Assembly: GCA_017562135.1 (NCBI GenBank)
Contig: QEYB01001436.1
Span: 124,001-188,000 of the forward strand
DNA: 64,000 nucleotides
Direction of reading: 5' to 3'
Origin: Dipylidium caninum
Taxonomy: Eukaryota; Platyhelminthes; Cestoda; Cyclophyllidea; Dipylidiidae
The notes beneath the pieces are model-generated. The model had not been told where the DNA came from, ran no database searches, and was given only the letters and a program-made list of their open reading frames with translations. The translations under genes were made by a program, and so were the position numbers. Position 1 is the stretch's first letter; every line of letters begins with the position of its first letter. Of the stretch, positions 12,920 to 24,968 are shown piece by piece.

Positions 12920-14536
12920 TTGTCGTGAGGTTGACGGGAGGAGGTTAAACGACGTGAGACTAACTGGAACAAGCGGCGTGCACCAACGCCGAGTGGCCGC
13001 TGCCTCGCGATTGGCTGGTTTCGGCGAGGTTGAAAAACATCCACGAAGGTGATTGGCCGAGGGCGGAGTTGGCGACTGCCACCTCTGAGGAGCGACACCG
13101 GAGTCGGTGAGCGATTTGTTCAAGTGCAGACGAGAGAAAAACTCGTCCCCATGCCGTCCGAGTGTCAACGGTGCAATTTTCAAACAATTAAGTGGCCACA
13201 TGACAATTTTGGCCTGTCTGCCGTTCGCGAAACCGCCGCTTCATTCGAGGATGCTGGAACGGCTAGCATCAACGTCGCCACAACGGTGGAATCGCACTTC
13301 TGCGTGGGCAATCTCGACCTGAAGAAAGAGAGGCTGTTGAGTGATTACTGGCGTCTCTTTGAGGACTAAGTTGAGTAGCAAGAGCCCGGGAAACAGTGTA
13401 GCTCCGAGACACCGCTGCCACCTATCGGGTGCGAGGACTTCAATGACCCGCATTCTTGTAACTCCGTCACTTGAAACAGTGTTGATGAGGCCGAGGAGTG
13501 AACAGAGCGTGCACGTGGATAAAGCGGCCATTTTCCAACAAAAGTAGACTTCAACATCAATTTGCGCAGATCGCCTCACCTCCGCCGAAGGTCTCGAAGG
13601 CGGTTCAGCGAAGTTTCGGGGTGGTGGACAGAAAATATTGCCCCGCCTGTTGGCGGTCAATGGGGTCCTGCGTCCCCCCCCCTCCCCCTTCACTCCCACT
13701 CCCCATTGCCAAGTTCCAACGATGTAGAAATCGTCTCAGACTGCAGCAAGGCCTAACAGACGGGGCGCGCAACCCCAGATTTCATCGGCTGGGCGGAATA
13801 GCAGCTCAAGATCATGTCTCTTATATCGGGAAGGTGTTCGGTGAACGAGGGCGCTGCACGCTGGAGCAGACCTACGCGTTGGAGCCGCGTTTGACGGACA
13901 TGAGAGGTTCGGAGGCGAGCGCTGCGCAGCTTCGCGTCTCCCCTCCGCGGTCCGAAGGGTGCATCGCTGCCAAACGGAAGCACTCGTCGCCGAGGAGCGG
14001 TACGAACAGTCGACCGCCCAGTTGTCCAATGTGGCGAAGCCGCGTGTGGGTCCAGTTCCGTTGTGCGACACCATTTGAGGGCTTCGGACACTGTGACAGT
14101 CTGTGACCCGGCAAAACTCCGTTTCAGGTGGAGGCAGCACCGCCCCCGAAAAATCCTGACATTCTCGCCTTTCATGCTACATCCAAAGACGACCGAATAG
14201 CTGCCCGACCAAAAGTTACCATGTCGGGAAAGAAGAGCAAATTCTGAAATCGGTTGCGGTGACGTGAAGCATCCCACAACGGCTTACGACACACAAATTC
14301 GCCCAGCGAATTTGCTTGAACATCACTGCAAACCTACTGTGTCCCGCCCACCGTCCGCGCCTTCTAAAAGGCGACTACTCACTTCTAAATGCGATGGTCC
14401 CCCACGCCTCAATCGTTGGTCCCGGTAGGCTGATTTCCCGCCCCCAGATGGAAAAAGCGGGTTTATGAGAGGAGACTTTACGAGTTAAAGAAGTGGAAAT
14501 AAGGTACAGGGGTATGTGTGTGTGTGTGCGAACGCC
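12920..14536. other. Region upstream of the tentative membrane-protein gene and downstream of PSMD13, no supported gene
   Basis: Frames up to 202 residues (plus, 13498-14106) are open, but they lack conserved motifs and overlap antisense frames of similar length. A short (TG)n tract lies at about 14513-14528, just past the PSMD13 stop codon. Confidence 0.3.
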
Positions 14537-17264
14537 TTAAACGAGTAATTTCTTGGCATCCACGGAGACAAGATCGCGAACCGATTGCACCGATCGCTGC
14601 CACTCTGTCAGGCGTTCCGCCATACTGCCAATCTGGAATCGGAGACGAGGTCACAAAAAAAGTTTAATCAACCAAAACGTTCAAAAGTTGCCTGGCTCGT
14701 GCCGCACAACAATCAGAAATGATATTAAATAACTCATATGAGATTCCGTAAGGAGTTGAAACCCAAAGCAGCCGAGTGGGTAAGTAGATGCAGAAAAAAA
14801 AATTTAAACAAAATACTAACAAAAGACAATCTCAATGAAGTAATTCCAGTAGCTCCCGTATATGAATGCCGAGTTTATAGAAGTTGGGGTTTGACTGAAA
14901 GTGATAAATGGAAACCACTATGAATTATGCGAGGGCAAAACCTTTTGGCTACAAAACGATCTCGTGGGGATACAAAAAAGGCTTATAAATTGAGATCAAC
15001 AACGGGAAAAACCAGGATATCATGCAAAACTAACAATCAAGAAGTATTAACGGATTTCTCTGTAAAATTCCACACGAATGCGGCGCAATTCGTGTGGAGA
15101 ATAGGCGCTTATGAAAGGAATAGTCAAGAGTTAAACCTTCCGCTAAAACAGATCACTTGGAAGAGACAACACAAAAAGCCTTTTGCATTGGCGGAGTGCG
15201 GAGAGTAAAAAATATTAATGAGAAGGAAGTGGAGAAAAACCAATACCTGGTCGAGATCCAGGACCCGAGGCTGGAGCCAGGTGAGGGTGACCTTCTGGTT
15301 GACCTCGTCGATACGACCCTTCATGAGGTTGAGGGAGAGCGCGCGCATCACTATGCCCTCCACCTGTGGAGAGGTGGAGAGAGGGGAGAGCGGTTATCCC
15401 GAATAAATTCCCCCGGTCACATGTCGTCCAACAAATTTTGCTGTTCAACGAGTTAAGACAATGCGCTGGCAGGATTGCCAGTGGATGCATAGCAAAAGAG
15501 AGCACTCGTAATGGAGGAGGAGGAGGAGGAAAAAGTGGACGCATTGAAAGAACGAAAGTGGACAGTGGCAATGACCGTAAAAAAGCTATCTATTTACTGA
15601 CGACGTTTATCAATGACATCCCGCAGGGGTCAAAAAAAGCACTGAAAGGAGTTAAGGGGGATACAGAAACCGATTGCCTATTAATCAGCCAAATGCTCAG
15701 CATGTTCTAGGAAATTAATTAGGAGCAAATGAAAATCTTTCAATGAAGTCAATGATAATGATAGTCTGGAAGAAGTGATGCAAATAAAAATTATATTCAT
15801 TGGAACTAGTAGAGTGCCCTAAATGAACTCCGTCACGTCCAACAAGGAGTGGACGCGGGGAGATGATAAAAAGGATCAACAAACTAGGCAACAGTAAATG
15901 TTGCGCATCGAAATTCATAGCTACACAACCAACTCCACACCTCGTAAGATTAAGGGCATATGCGATGAGATTAAAGCCACATAATATAAGAGACTTGCTT
16001 TGTCAAGAGGCAAATTAGTTGCTGCAGCAATATCGGCGAAGCTGACGGTGCGTTGGTTGGGCGGTCGACGGAAGAACATTTCCATGAGGGCAAGAAGGAG
16101 AGCCTTTTCCTGTAACATCTCGCTCGCCGCAGCCAGGTCTTTTACTGCCATCCACTGGGGCTGTAGCTTCACAATGGTCTCTAGGTCGCCTTTATTGAAT
16201 GCGTGTAACAGATCTACTAGCCAGGATGATTCGGTCTTTGAACGCAGCGTCTCCAAGACCTCGTGGGATATCTGCAAAAAGGCGTCGAAAAAGGATAAAT
16301 CAACGTCAGATTGTAACACACTAGCGGAGACTCCTCAATTGCACTGAGTATATGGTAAGAGTAATTAACGGATGGGAGACCTTTAAGCAGAAAATAACAC
16401 CTTACATACTTAAATGAGGTAGAAATGGTGGTCATGTACAATCCAAACAGAAAAAAAATTCAGGAGTTTATATTACAAGGGTCGGAATAACATACTAATT
16501 CACCAAAATTGTAGACGCCATGTCCTAAAAGAGCGGCGAGGCCGACAGAGAAAGCCCAATCTTGCTTCTCATCTGCACTGAGTTCAGATAAGTCGGTGCA
16601 TCCGAGGAAGCGAAGAGCTTCCTGGTAATATTCCGCATGTTGCCCCATAAGCTAAAATAAAATGAAGAAATGCACACAGGCAGAGAAGCCAAAAGTAGCA
16701 AGCGAGACAATTAACAAACTTTATAATACTGCGAGCTCATTCGGTAGTAACGCGAATGAACAGGTGTAACTCCATCAATTTTGGATAAAATGTCGCCTGT
16801 CGATTCGATGATATCACGGGCACCAGGTAAGTCATAAGGGTTAGAAGACGAATCATCCCGATTGTAGATTGGGCCAGGATAACTGCCTCGTCATTCATAT
16901 TCATGTACTTAATTAGAGCATAGGAGAAGAAAAACAACAAACCTTGTCCCGATTCTCTTCAACAAATTTTATAGTACTTAAAGGGTCTACAGGAATTAAA
17001 TTGAATAGTAAAACTAACCTCTGGTCACCATTTCGTTGCTCATGGGCACCAAGATTTCTGCGAGAGAAAGGGGATTTATCCTAACATGCAATATAACATA
17101 GAAAAGGCAAGTACTTTGATTTGATGGAGTTAAGAAATTGGCGGTCAAACTAAAGAAATATAGGCAAATGAAAGAAATGACTTACCTCGAGTAAATCGAT
17201 CGAAGCCGTAAAACCTGGTTTATTGAGTGTCTCAAGTAGATGCAAGGTTAACTGGTGCCAAAGT
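14537..17264 (-). CDS. PSMD13: 26S proteasome non-ATPase subunit 13 (Rpn9), first exon not located
   Basis: This is a PCI-domain subunit of the 19S regulatory-particle lid. Nine exons, minus strand: 17264-17186 (LWHQLTLHLLETLNKPGF), 17149-17115, 17080-17019 (INPLSLAEILVP), 16986-16943, 16907-16720, 16652-16496 (ALRFLGCTDLSEL, YNFGEL), 16271-15999 (SWLVDLLHAFNKGDLE, ALLLALMEMFFRRP), 15363-15247 (GRIDEVNQKVTLTWLQPRVL, the winged-helix end of the PCI domain) and 14632-14537 (last residues DAKKLLV, then TAA). Phases agree at each junction. The first coding exon (about 40 residues) must lie above 17264, but I could not define it. Exon 16907-16720 has a frame break near 16843 that needs either an indel or a 53-nt intron. 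The intron at 15998-15364 is GC-AG. It is divergent from CISD2. Confidence 0.93.
15069..15098. repeat. 11-bp perfect inverted repeat, 8-nt loop
   Basis: The arms TCCACACGAAT (15069-15079) and ATTCGTGTGGA (15088-15098) are perfectly complementary around an 8-base loop. It lies within the PSMD13 intron between the last two exons. It could fold as a hairpin; no function is evident. Confidence 0.7.
15364..15998 (-). other. 635-nt GC-AG intron in PSMD13
   Basis: The donor is GCAAGT and the acceptor CTCTCCACAG. The GC donor is required: it joins ATNLPLDK to VEGIVMRALSL in frame, as in the protein family. The first eight bases (GCAAGTCT) are the same as in the FARSA GC-AG intron. Confidence 0.85.
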
Positions 17265-18237
17265 CTACGCCTTATACGCGTGTATAAATGTAAATTACTT
17301 TCTGGAGTATAAATCCCGCAATTGAATCCAATCGTCCTTAAAACTCCTACTACTCTTTATCTTCTCGTCCAGATACTCCATGTGCAAAAGCTGGTGATTA
17401 GGCCAGAACCCGAATGCAGCGCATATTTCGACAGCAACATTAACAACGATAATGGTTACCAGGTAAAATGTAAAGCGATGTTCAACAACGTAGACGTTAA
17501 TCGTAAAATAAAATATAATCTGCCAAGGTGGCTAAACTCGATTTGGGCATTGTGTTTGGTTTAGGTTTTACAATTAGAACTCTGAATGTAAAGGCTGTTA
17601 CTTGCATGCCTCGATATTTTAACTTCACTTTGTATCCATTCAAATGTATAACTATGTGCTGGTAATGCGGACGAGTTTATTTTCGGCCTTTTCCACTTTA
17701 CAGTCTGCAAACTGGATACAGGCTTGAGGTTACGTAAAGCAAATGACGACCTGTATCACCATCACTTGCTTGTCACCATATCAAGTATCGTTCATTTATG
17801 AGAAATAGCCGAGTCTTCTAGCGCACTTGCAAAAAAGTATCATCGGTTAGAATCGAATAAAGGCCAACATCATCGTAATCTATGAGCACACACCGTCTCT
17901 ATTCTGGGATTACGATTGCCTTAATCATCATCTGATGCAAACATGTCTGTGCCAACCTGATGTCAATAAATTAGTCGAAAATTTTGCTTTTTCCACTGTC
18001 ATGATTATGCTGACCAAGTAGATATTGTTGGCAAAGGAGACCGGTTATATTGAAGTTCTGATGCATGCAGCAATTTTATGGCCCAAATAATTTCCGCATG
18101 CTGAATATCTTGAGTTTTAAAATGCCTGCGTAGTTAGTCTTATGAAGCATCTGCGTGCTTAGCTACCGAGGTGTTTTGTCTTATCCACCCTGAAGCGCGA
18201 AATCGGTTTGACGAGGCGTGGGTCATCGTTTTTTGAA
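17265..18237. promoter_or_regulatory. Divergent region between PSMD13 and CISD2
   Basis: This AT-rich stretch of about 1 kb should hold the first exon of PSMD13 and the promoters of both genes. An 80-residue plus-strand frame (17322-17564) has no recognised similarity. Confidence 0.4.
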
Positions 18238-18692
18238 ATGAACGCCTTGCACAACATTGTGCGTATTCATATTCCGACTTTGTTTGCAGAAACTCCTATC
18301 CCTACGACATTTGGTGGACTCTTTTCGCTTTCACGTAAGCCTATAATTAAACTTAAGGAGTTAGTTAAGGAGGTTCTCCAAATAGCGGTCTTCAGTAGTG
18401 TTTCTGCCGCTCTAGGTTATTCCGTCTACTTCACAGTGAAAAGCTTTTTCTTTTCTAACCACATTAATAAATCAATCAAAAAGGATCAGGATAAGGTGGT
18501 TGATTTCGTTGACTTGGAATCAATTGACAGAAAAATGGTTTTCTGTCGGTGTTGGAAATCGAAAAAAGTAAGGCATTCATCCATCTGGTAACTGTTTAGT
18601 TTCCTCTGTGTGACGGTGCCCACAATATACATAACAAGGAAAGTGGAGATAACGTTGGCCCGCTTATAATCCACACGAAGAAAGAAGACTAA
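18238..18692 (+). CDS. CISD2: CDGSH iron-sulfur domain protein 2 (NAF-1/Miner1)
   Basis: This is a complete 140-residue membrane-anchored 2Fe-2S protein of the ER and outer mitochondrial membrane, involved in redox, calcium and autophagy control in animals. Exon 1 is 18238-18567 and exon 2 18600-18692, separated by a 32-nt intron. The N-terminus is a short lumenal/basic segment. A transmembrane helix covers about residues 48-72 ([20 protein letters not shown]). The cluster-binding segment [16 protein letters not shown] gives the three-Cys-one-His ligand set C103, C105, C114 and H118. It is followed by the conserved [14 protein letters not shown] tail. The length fits vertebrate CISD2 (about 135 residues). 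The intron falls inside the cluster motif. ATG 18238 is the first in-frame start that gives the family N-terminus. An ATTAAA that could be a polyadenylation signal lies at about 18810. Confidence 0.96.
18568..18599 (+). other. 32-nt micro-intron in CISD2
   Basis: The intron runs GTAAGG...GTTTAG, 32 nt. It interrupts the CDGSH motif between SKK and FPLCDG; both sides are needed for the four cluster ligands, so the splice is certain in practice. Confidence 0.92.
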
Positions 18693-20197
18693 CTTGTGAA
18701 CATGATGCATTGAACGCCCCGTGAAATTTGACTATGAGAAATTCTACTTTTGAGCGCTTTGATCATCTTCCTATATTTTGGGTCAGTTTGTCTAAATCCT
18801 GTAACTGAAATTAAATATACTTATATCTCAAAGCAAACTATTTTCCTCTTTTGACTGAGGTTATTACATGTTGCGGGGCCTGCGCAAACATGCACGTTAG
18901 CATTGCGTGATGTCGTAGGTTGCTTCAAGCACGTTATTTCTTAAAATGGGTGTGGTTGGGTCGCATTGTGCAAAACAATCGGTGATTTATTGCAATTAAA
19001 TCATTGACTGATTTATGCATTGGTCAAAGTGTCATAGTTGGCGACATTTAGTTACCCATCAAATGAAGTTGGAGAGTTCGTTCCTTCATCATTGAGAGCT
19101 GCAATAAATTCAGCAACACATTTCTAACTAAATATACATCCGTGTTCGGTAGCTGGATTTGTGGAGTAATTTACAGTGTCTGACAGAGAGGATTTCTCGA
19201 TCTACAAAGGTTGCCGTCAGCACGACATTCGCGTGCCTGCCACTCTCTTCATATTCCTAATGTTGGCCACTGCATCCATTCCCCCGCCTCCTGTCTATTG
19301 CATTTTGCTAGGCGGAGAGGAAGGAGAAGAAGATGGTATTAAGTTTGCTTCATGCGTTTGGCTTCCCAGGGGCCTGAGATATGAATTATGAGTAGAGGGT
19401 GACGTATGAGTGGGTGTGGATAAGAAGACTGCTGCGAAGAATTTGTTTCACTAGTGAGTCACTGACAAGATGTTTCGTTAAATTTTCAAATCCGCGATGG
19501 CAAGAATTCGCTGTTGCATAGGCAATAGAAACCGGATCAGCCGACCCTCTAACATTAGTTGAAATTGATATCAGCTTTTGCGTAACTGCCGATTTAGAGA
19601 TGGGCAGATTCACGTAATCCCACCGGAAAGCTCGAAAATGTACGAATTCCTAATTCAGTGTGGTGTTTATGTTATCACCCGCAAAATGGGAATTAGAGGC
19701 ATAAATAAATCTGTCTTTAAAGCTAATAAAAGTGCGGATGGAGCATAAATGGACATCTTATAGAGAAATGATCCATCGGGGAGAGTGTTGTTCTCGTTTT
19801 ACCTTGGCACCAACGTCACTTTTGATCATGGTGCATTCACTGACTGTGGCTTTATCTTAGACTATTTGTGGGGTTTACCCTCGCAGGTGAATTGCCTAAA
19901 TTATAAAATAAACGTACAAATAAAATTTAATTTGTATTGTACAACTGCGCACAAAATTACGCCATAGGAAACTGGTAATAGGATGGCCTGATGAAAAGGT
20001 TTGGAAGAACATTAATTAGCGCTTTGAAGAGAGGATATCGACGAGAGTGAATAGATCATGATTCTATTGGATGACGCACGAGTATTATGATTGGCCAATT
20101 AGAAGCGCGATGTATGAGCAGTCTTGTTTTTTCGTCGATTTTAATGAAATGTCGCATTACTGAATAATTTGGTGGGACACATCCACTTTGTAGAAGG
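18693..20197. other. Intergenic region between CISD2 and BLTP2
   Basis: AT-rich, 1.5 kb, with only short frames (75 residues or fewer) and no motif. It presumably contains the CISD2 3' end and the BLTP2 promoter. Confidence 0.4.
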
Positions 20198-23100
20198 ATG
20201 CTTCAGATCGTTTTGTTAACATTCGTGTTTGTTCTTTTTCTTCTAACCATTATCCCTAGGTATGCCGACATTAATTGATAAACTTCATATATTAGGATTA
20301 TCTTTTATGCCTTTTTGTGGCGGCTACGACAAGTGCTCCCCTGTGTTGTAAATTGTTCAAAGTTAAACTATCGTGGGGCATACATAATCAGGATATCGTT
20401 TCTCACCGGTGATTCAGTTGTACGTCCCACATCAATATTCTCTTCATATGCCACACAAAATATAGGAAATCGACGAGGTCGTCTTTACGAGTTGGCTCTT
20501 GGACTCAAGTGCAAGGTTTGTTGCAACTTAATCCAAATCCACTGTCACCTCAGCTCTCTATTTTGCCTCTCAATATCGTGCATCCATTTTTATACTTCAC
20601 CGGATGGTCTTCTTAAAATCATTTATCTGACTAAATTCGCTCGAAGACTTCCTGCTGGTGAACCCAAGAGAAGCCCACTATTGTCAATCGTATGTGCTTT
20701 TGTTTTTAATGGTAATAAAATATTGATTTAGTTCAAGTGGTGTTCATTGGTAATAAAATCATGCCGAGTCCATCTCTTCTACACCCGAACGAAATCTCTT
20801 AATCCGCCTCAAATTTGCACCCTTCAAAATCATAACGCGGCGACAACTCTTATCCTCGAAAACGTTGTCATATCTTCGCATCGTTTCAGGTGAGTGGAAA
20901 AATGACAACTTAACAACTTTTCTAGTCAGGAGATTTCAATCCATTTTGGAAGAATGATTTTAAGGCCTATGATTGGAGTCACTTGCCTTTCTGGGGAAGA
21001 ATTTGTCTGTCGCCAATGTGGTTATTGTCAAACTGAAGCAGAAGGTGATTCTGTATCATCCTCTTCGAAACCTTGTCTTTTCTGTCGACGCTTCCACATA
21101 TGCGGAAAATTCGTGGCCACTTTTAGTTCTGCGCTTTTCCTGAAGGTAATGGCACAGGCGGGGTCTACTAGTTTGAAGGTTTGCGGCGCTTTCCTAGTAG
21201 TGCAAGAATGTGAGTTTCCTTTTATATTGCATTTCTTAGCTAATTTATGGCAGTTTGAAAAGTTCCTCACTGTCGATGGGGACCCTCCTTTGGAATCTGT
21301 TCATCGGAGTCCTCAGCAACTCACTACAATGTCTGACGTCTCATTGAGCGTTGAATTTCTTCCTCCTCCGCCTTCTCATGCTTCTTGGCGATCGAACTTG
21401 GGAATTGCTTTGATTCTACTTAGACAACCGTTGGAAAAGTGAATTCTACTTTTGATACTTAAACTCCACCCTTAGGAGTCTTTCATTGAAGTCAGAAGCC
21501 ATCCGTTTTGTGAAAAGTAAAGAAAACATTAATTTAAGTGCAAGAAATCTGCGTCTGCTGAGTGGGCGAATTGTTGGCACTTGTGAGGCTTCACGAGAAT
21601 TGGCAATTGAACGTCTGGATGTGAATTTTAACTTAACAGAGAAAAAAGTGGACGCTTCTATAGTTCTCCATGGAGTCTTTGTGGGTTTTTCCGATGATTC
21701 AAATGAAACTGTTTTCTTGAGAACTCTCCTTTCTACTATCCTTTCTATTGTTCGGTCGCATAATTGGCTCGGACAGAATCAAAAAACATTCTCAAACCCC
21801 GTTTTTCGTAACTCACTAGGGGATAAGTCCCTTCACATTGTCCTCTTACTTGAACCGTCTTCGCGTAAACCGGCATCAGTAAGTAGCAGAATTATCGTCT
21901 CTACTTTTGCTTCTTTTTCAGGCTTTCCTCCTAGTCTTTATTACCGACTCGATTAAGGTGCCAGCTGTAGTCACATCGATGGGCTGGACGAAGTTGGACT
22001 TCTCTCTACCTTCGATTGCATCGGAATTTAATAGCTTTGTCTTTGAAACTAATGCTTTTCAACTAGACGCGACACCTTTGAGCTTCACTTCCGCCGCCAC
22101 GGATGACAGTAGTGAGACGACTTCGCAACTAGAAGACGAAATGAAGGCGAGGGATGAGGAGAAGGGAGATGAGGGGTTTTATACATCTTTGCCGATTTCT
22201 GATGTCTTTTTAATCGAGAACAAGTCGCCATTGGCGGGGGAGGAGATGACGGGGGCGCGAAAGGACTCCGAATGTAGGATGTTGCGGGTTTCTCAGTTCT
22301 CTGCCTGGGTTAGTTTCAACTTGATCTTTGATATAATCGGTTGTGCCCCTTTTCAAAATAATATTCTGATGATGCCCTAATGCATCTCAATCTTAGGCTA
22401 TTACACCAAAGGCAATTTTATGTCAGAACTAACAGCCTTGAGTTCGCTGAGATGAAACCTTGGTATAACGTGAGCGCCGTTTTTCATGCTTCACATCACT
22501 CGGGCTGCATGGATTGAATGTATGCCGTCAAGCACCCTCACCTTTTAACATAGACCACCTTCGAGGTCGAGGTGTTGGAAGGCGAAGATTCACTCAGTCT
22601 CGAGGGTAGTTAAGCTCTGTATCATTGAATGGCCTGTTGTGTGTAAATTACCGAGTCGGGCATCTCTTGACTGCGTCCAAAGTCCACGAGTTCTGGTTTC
22701 CGTCCTCATTGCCTACAGATGGCTCCATTTATTATCAGCTCGTTCAAGCATTCACTGACTATTGAGCTCTTTTTGACAAAGATATGACAGATTTTTCAAT
22801 CTCTTCTGTATGTGGACACTTTGAAAGTGGCGTTCTGGTTGGGCCTTTGTCATTTCGTTCCTTCTCATGATGGTTTAAAATTATGCCCTAGTGTCATGCC
22901 AATGTCCTGGGATTCCGTACCTCAAATGTCCAAGTCGAAATCGTCTCGGTTCTCTTAGCAAAACTCCACAGACATCTCAAAGCCGTCTTTGCGGTTGATG
23001 AGGCCGTAGGAGACGCTGGCGGTGGTAGAGAAGAGGAGTTGGTCGCGTGGTTCCGCAAACGATGGTTCAAAACCGCCTCGACAGCATCCTTTGGTCGATT

Positions 23101-24968
23101 CACAATGGATGGTCACTTGGAGGCTCTTCAATTGGCGTTCGAGGCCTCTTGCAATGGTGAGTGTCCCCCAGTCTCGTCTACACTTTCTTCTTATGCCGAT
23201 TAGTGGCTGAGAAATTTTAGCCTTCTCCTGGAATCCGAATGGTACACTTCTGAAGGAAACTTTAGTGAATTGGGAGTTGGAAAGAGAAACATCGTGGCTA
23301 TGGGAGCAATGATGACAGTGTCCATAAAACGTGTTCGAGGCGGTCTGATTACCTCGACATGCCCTCTTTGTAGAGACTCGTCAAAAAGACGGTGAAGTTG
23401 GAAGACTCGGTCCCCAAAAAGTGGAAACACGCCCCCTCATTGTGCATTGCAATAGAAATTGGGCACATTATAGTTGCGGACAGAACAGTTACCTTGAATG
23501 CGTCCTGTACCGCCTTTGCAAGGAATTTCTGCGTGTGCAATGCGCTACCGCCTAGTCGGACCGATGTCACTCCGGTGGTGCCATCCTCAAACATCTGCTT
23601 CAAGGACTTTTTTGCTATCCCCTCTGAGATCCACCTTTTACATGTCCTCAACTCATCCCCGCCTGATGCAGGCTCTAGAGTCGCTCAATGCCTCCGTTTC
23701 GAGGTGTGTACGGCAGGTTCCTCCCCCGTCTGGGTGAAGTCGCGTCATCACAGGACACGTGGGCTGACCTATTGTGAGAGTTATGAGTGAGGCAGAATGA
23801 TCAGTTGCGTCAGCATTTGAGTGCAGAAGGTGGAGAGGCCACCACGAACCCAATCGTGATTTTTCTGGTGTCCGTGGTCATTTATCGCCTCTCTCAATGA
23901 GAGCCTATATCATATATTCGCCATGCAAACTTTCATGGCGTGTTGACCTGCTGTCGCGTGGGGTTAGGTGCGATGCCCACACTACGAGTTGTCTGCTCTG
24001 CTGGAGTTCAAGTCCATTGCAGAACAATCGTGGCAACAATCGTCCTCCAGGTAGGTTTATGGGCGTGACGGAAAGGCGAGGAGGGGCGCGGGGGAAGGGG
24101 AATTAGTCTATCAAGCCGAAAGACAGCATATTCGGGGTTGCGAAGACGGGGATTTTGCTTGCATCACCCAGTCCTTCGTTCGGTCGCCTCAATGTCACCG
24201 CTTATTGCGACTAGCGCGTATCGAATGGGAGTTGACACGCGGACACTGTTCAGCGTCTGCTCTGCCACGCTGTTCGCCGTCGCGGGTCCCGTTGTCGGCG
24301 TCGTCGTCCTCTACCTCCGCCACATCTGGGTCGCGGCGTTCGACGGCGCCGCCAGTCTTCCTCGAATTTTCTGTTTCGCGCAGCGACTTCCGCCTAAACC
24401 TACGTAACACCTCGACACCAGTCTCGCCGCCCACCTCCCTTCTGGTCTTACCTCCATTCCAGGTCTGCTGCAATCTCATCCAGCGTGTGAGTTGTACGCT
24501 CAGCAGATGTAGGCCTTTGCCCTTCCTTTTCTCGCCTCCCCTCGATGTCCTCGAATACCAAAATTCTCTTTTTACGTTCGCAACTTTATACTTCTTTCTA
24601 TTACTTACAGACAATTGACATAAACCTATGCGAGCCCGTCAAATTCCACATTAATCCAGGCGTCCATCTTTGCGCCGTGGAGTTCCACCTTCTCCTTCGT
24701 CACCTCCTGCAAACACCTCGGCCATCCGAGGCAATCGAAGTTTATCAAGGCGAAGGGGTCGGAGACAACCGCAACCGCCTCCTGGAACGTGGAAATCCAC
24801 AACACGGCCTCGACGCGACTCACTTACGAGTCAGGGTGCCACTCGCTCGTGGCGCTGTTTGGTGCCATGGATGTTTACGCGATTAGCTCATCCAGCCACT
24901 TGGGTTTGCGTGTGAAGTGGCCGAAACTAACGCTGTTCTGTGACACAAGAGAGATAGCGCTACTCGAG
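20198..24968 (+). other. BLTP2: BLTP2 exons, N-terminal (AT-rich) part
   Basis: Supported exons: 20198-20259 (ER anchor), 20296-20515, 20732-20889, 20926-21438, 21476-21878, 21922-22308, 22892-23156, 23221-23264 and one starting at 23374. The segment LILENVVISSHRFSQ then ISIHFGRM aligns with the start of the groove in the family. A four-cysteine stretch (CRQCGYC...CLFCRR) is not something I know from the family. Later pieces are weaker: an exon ending at 24051 (HYELSALLEFKSIAEQ), one ending at 24462 (APPVFLEFSVSRSDFRLNL) and one ending at 24968 (ASWNVEIHNTASTRLTYE). Introns in the first part are short (36 nt at 20260-20295 and 20890-20925). The exon order between 22.3 and 24.6 kb is only partly settled by phase, and one or more exons are probably missing from this list. 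Confidence 0.6.

Noticed and set aside
14738..15208. Two adjacent plus-strand frames in AT-rich sequence
   Set aside because: They lie in the PSMD13 intron and overlap the start of its antisense exon region; no similarity or splice support.
20732..23313. First reading of the 20.7-23.3 kb exons as an MCM-like protein (MCMDC2), because of the four cysteines and helical C-terminal pieces
   Set aside because: The segment LILENVVISSHRFSQ/ISIHFGRM, the N-terminal anchor at 20198 and the in-phase exon flow fit the start of BLTP2 better, and no MCM ATPase motifs are present.
24138..24407. Hydrophobic plus-strand frame that looks like a membrane anchor
   Set aside because: The overlapping frame APPVFLEFSVSRSDFRLNL aligns with BLTP2; the hydrophobic frame is its shadow.
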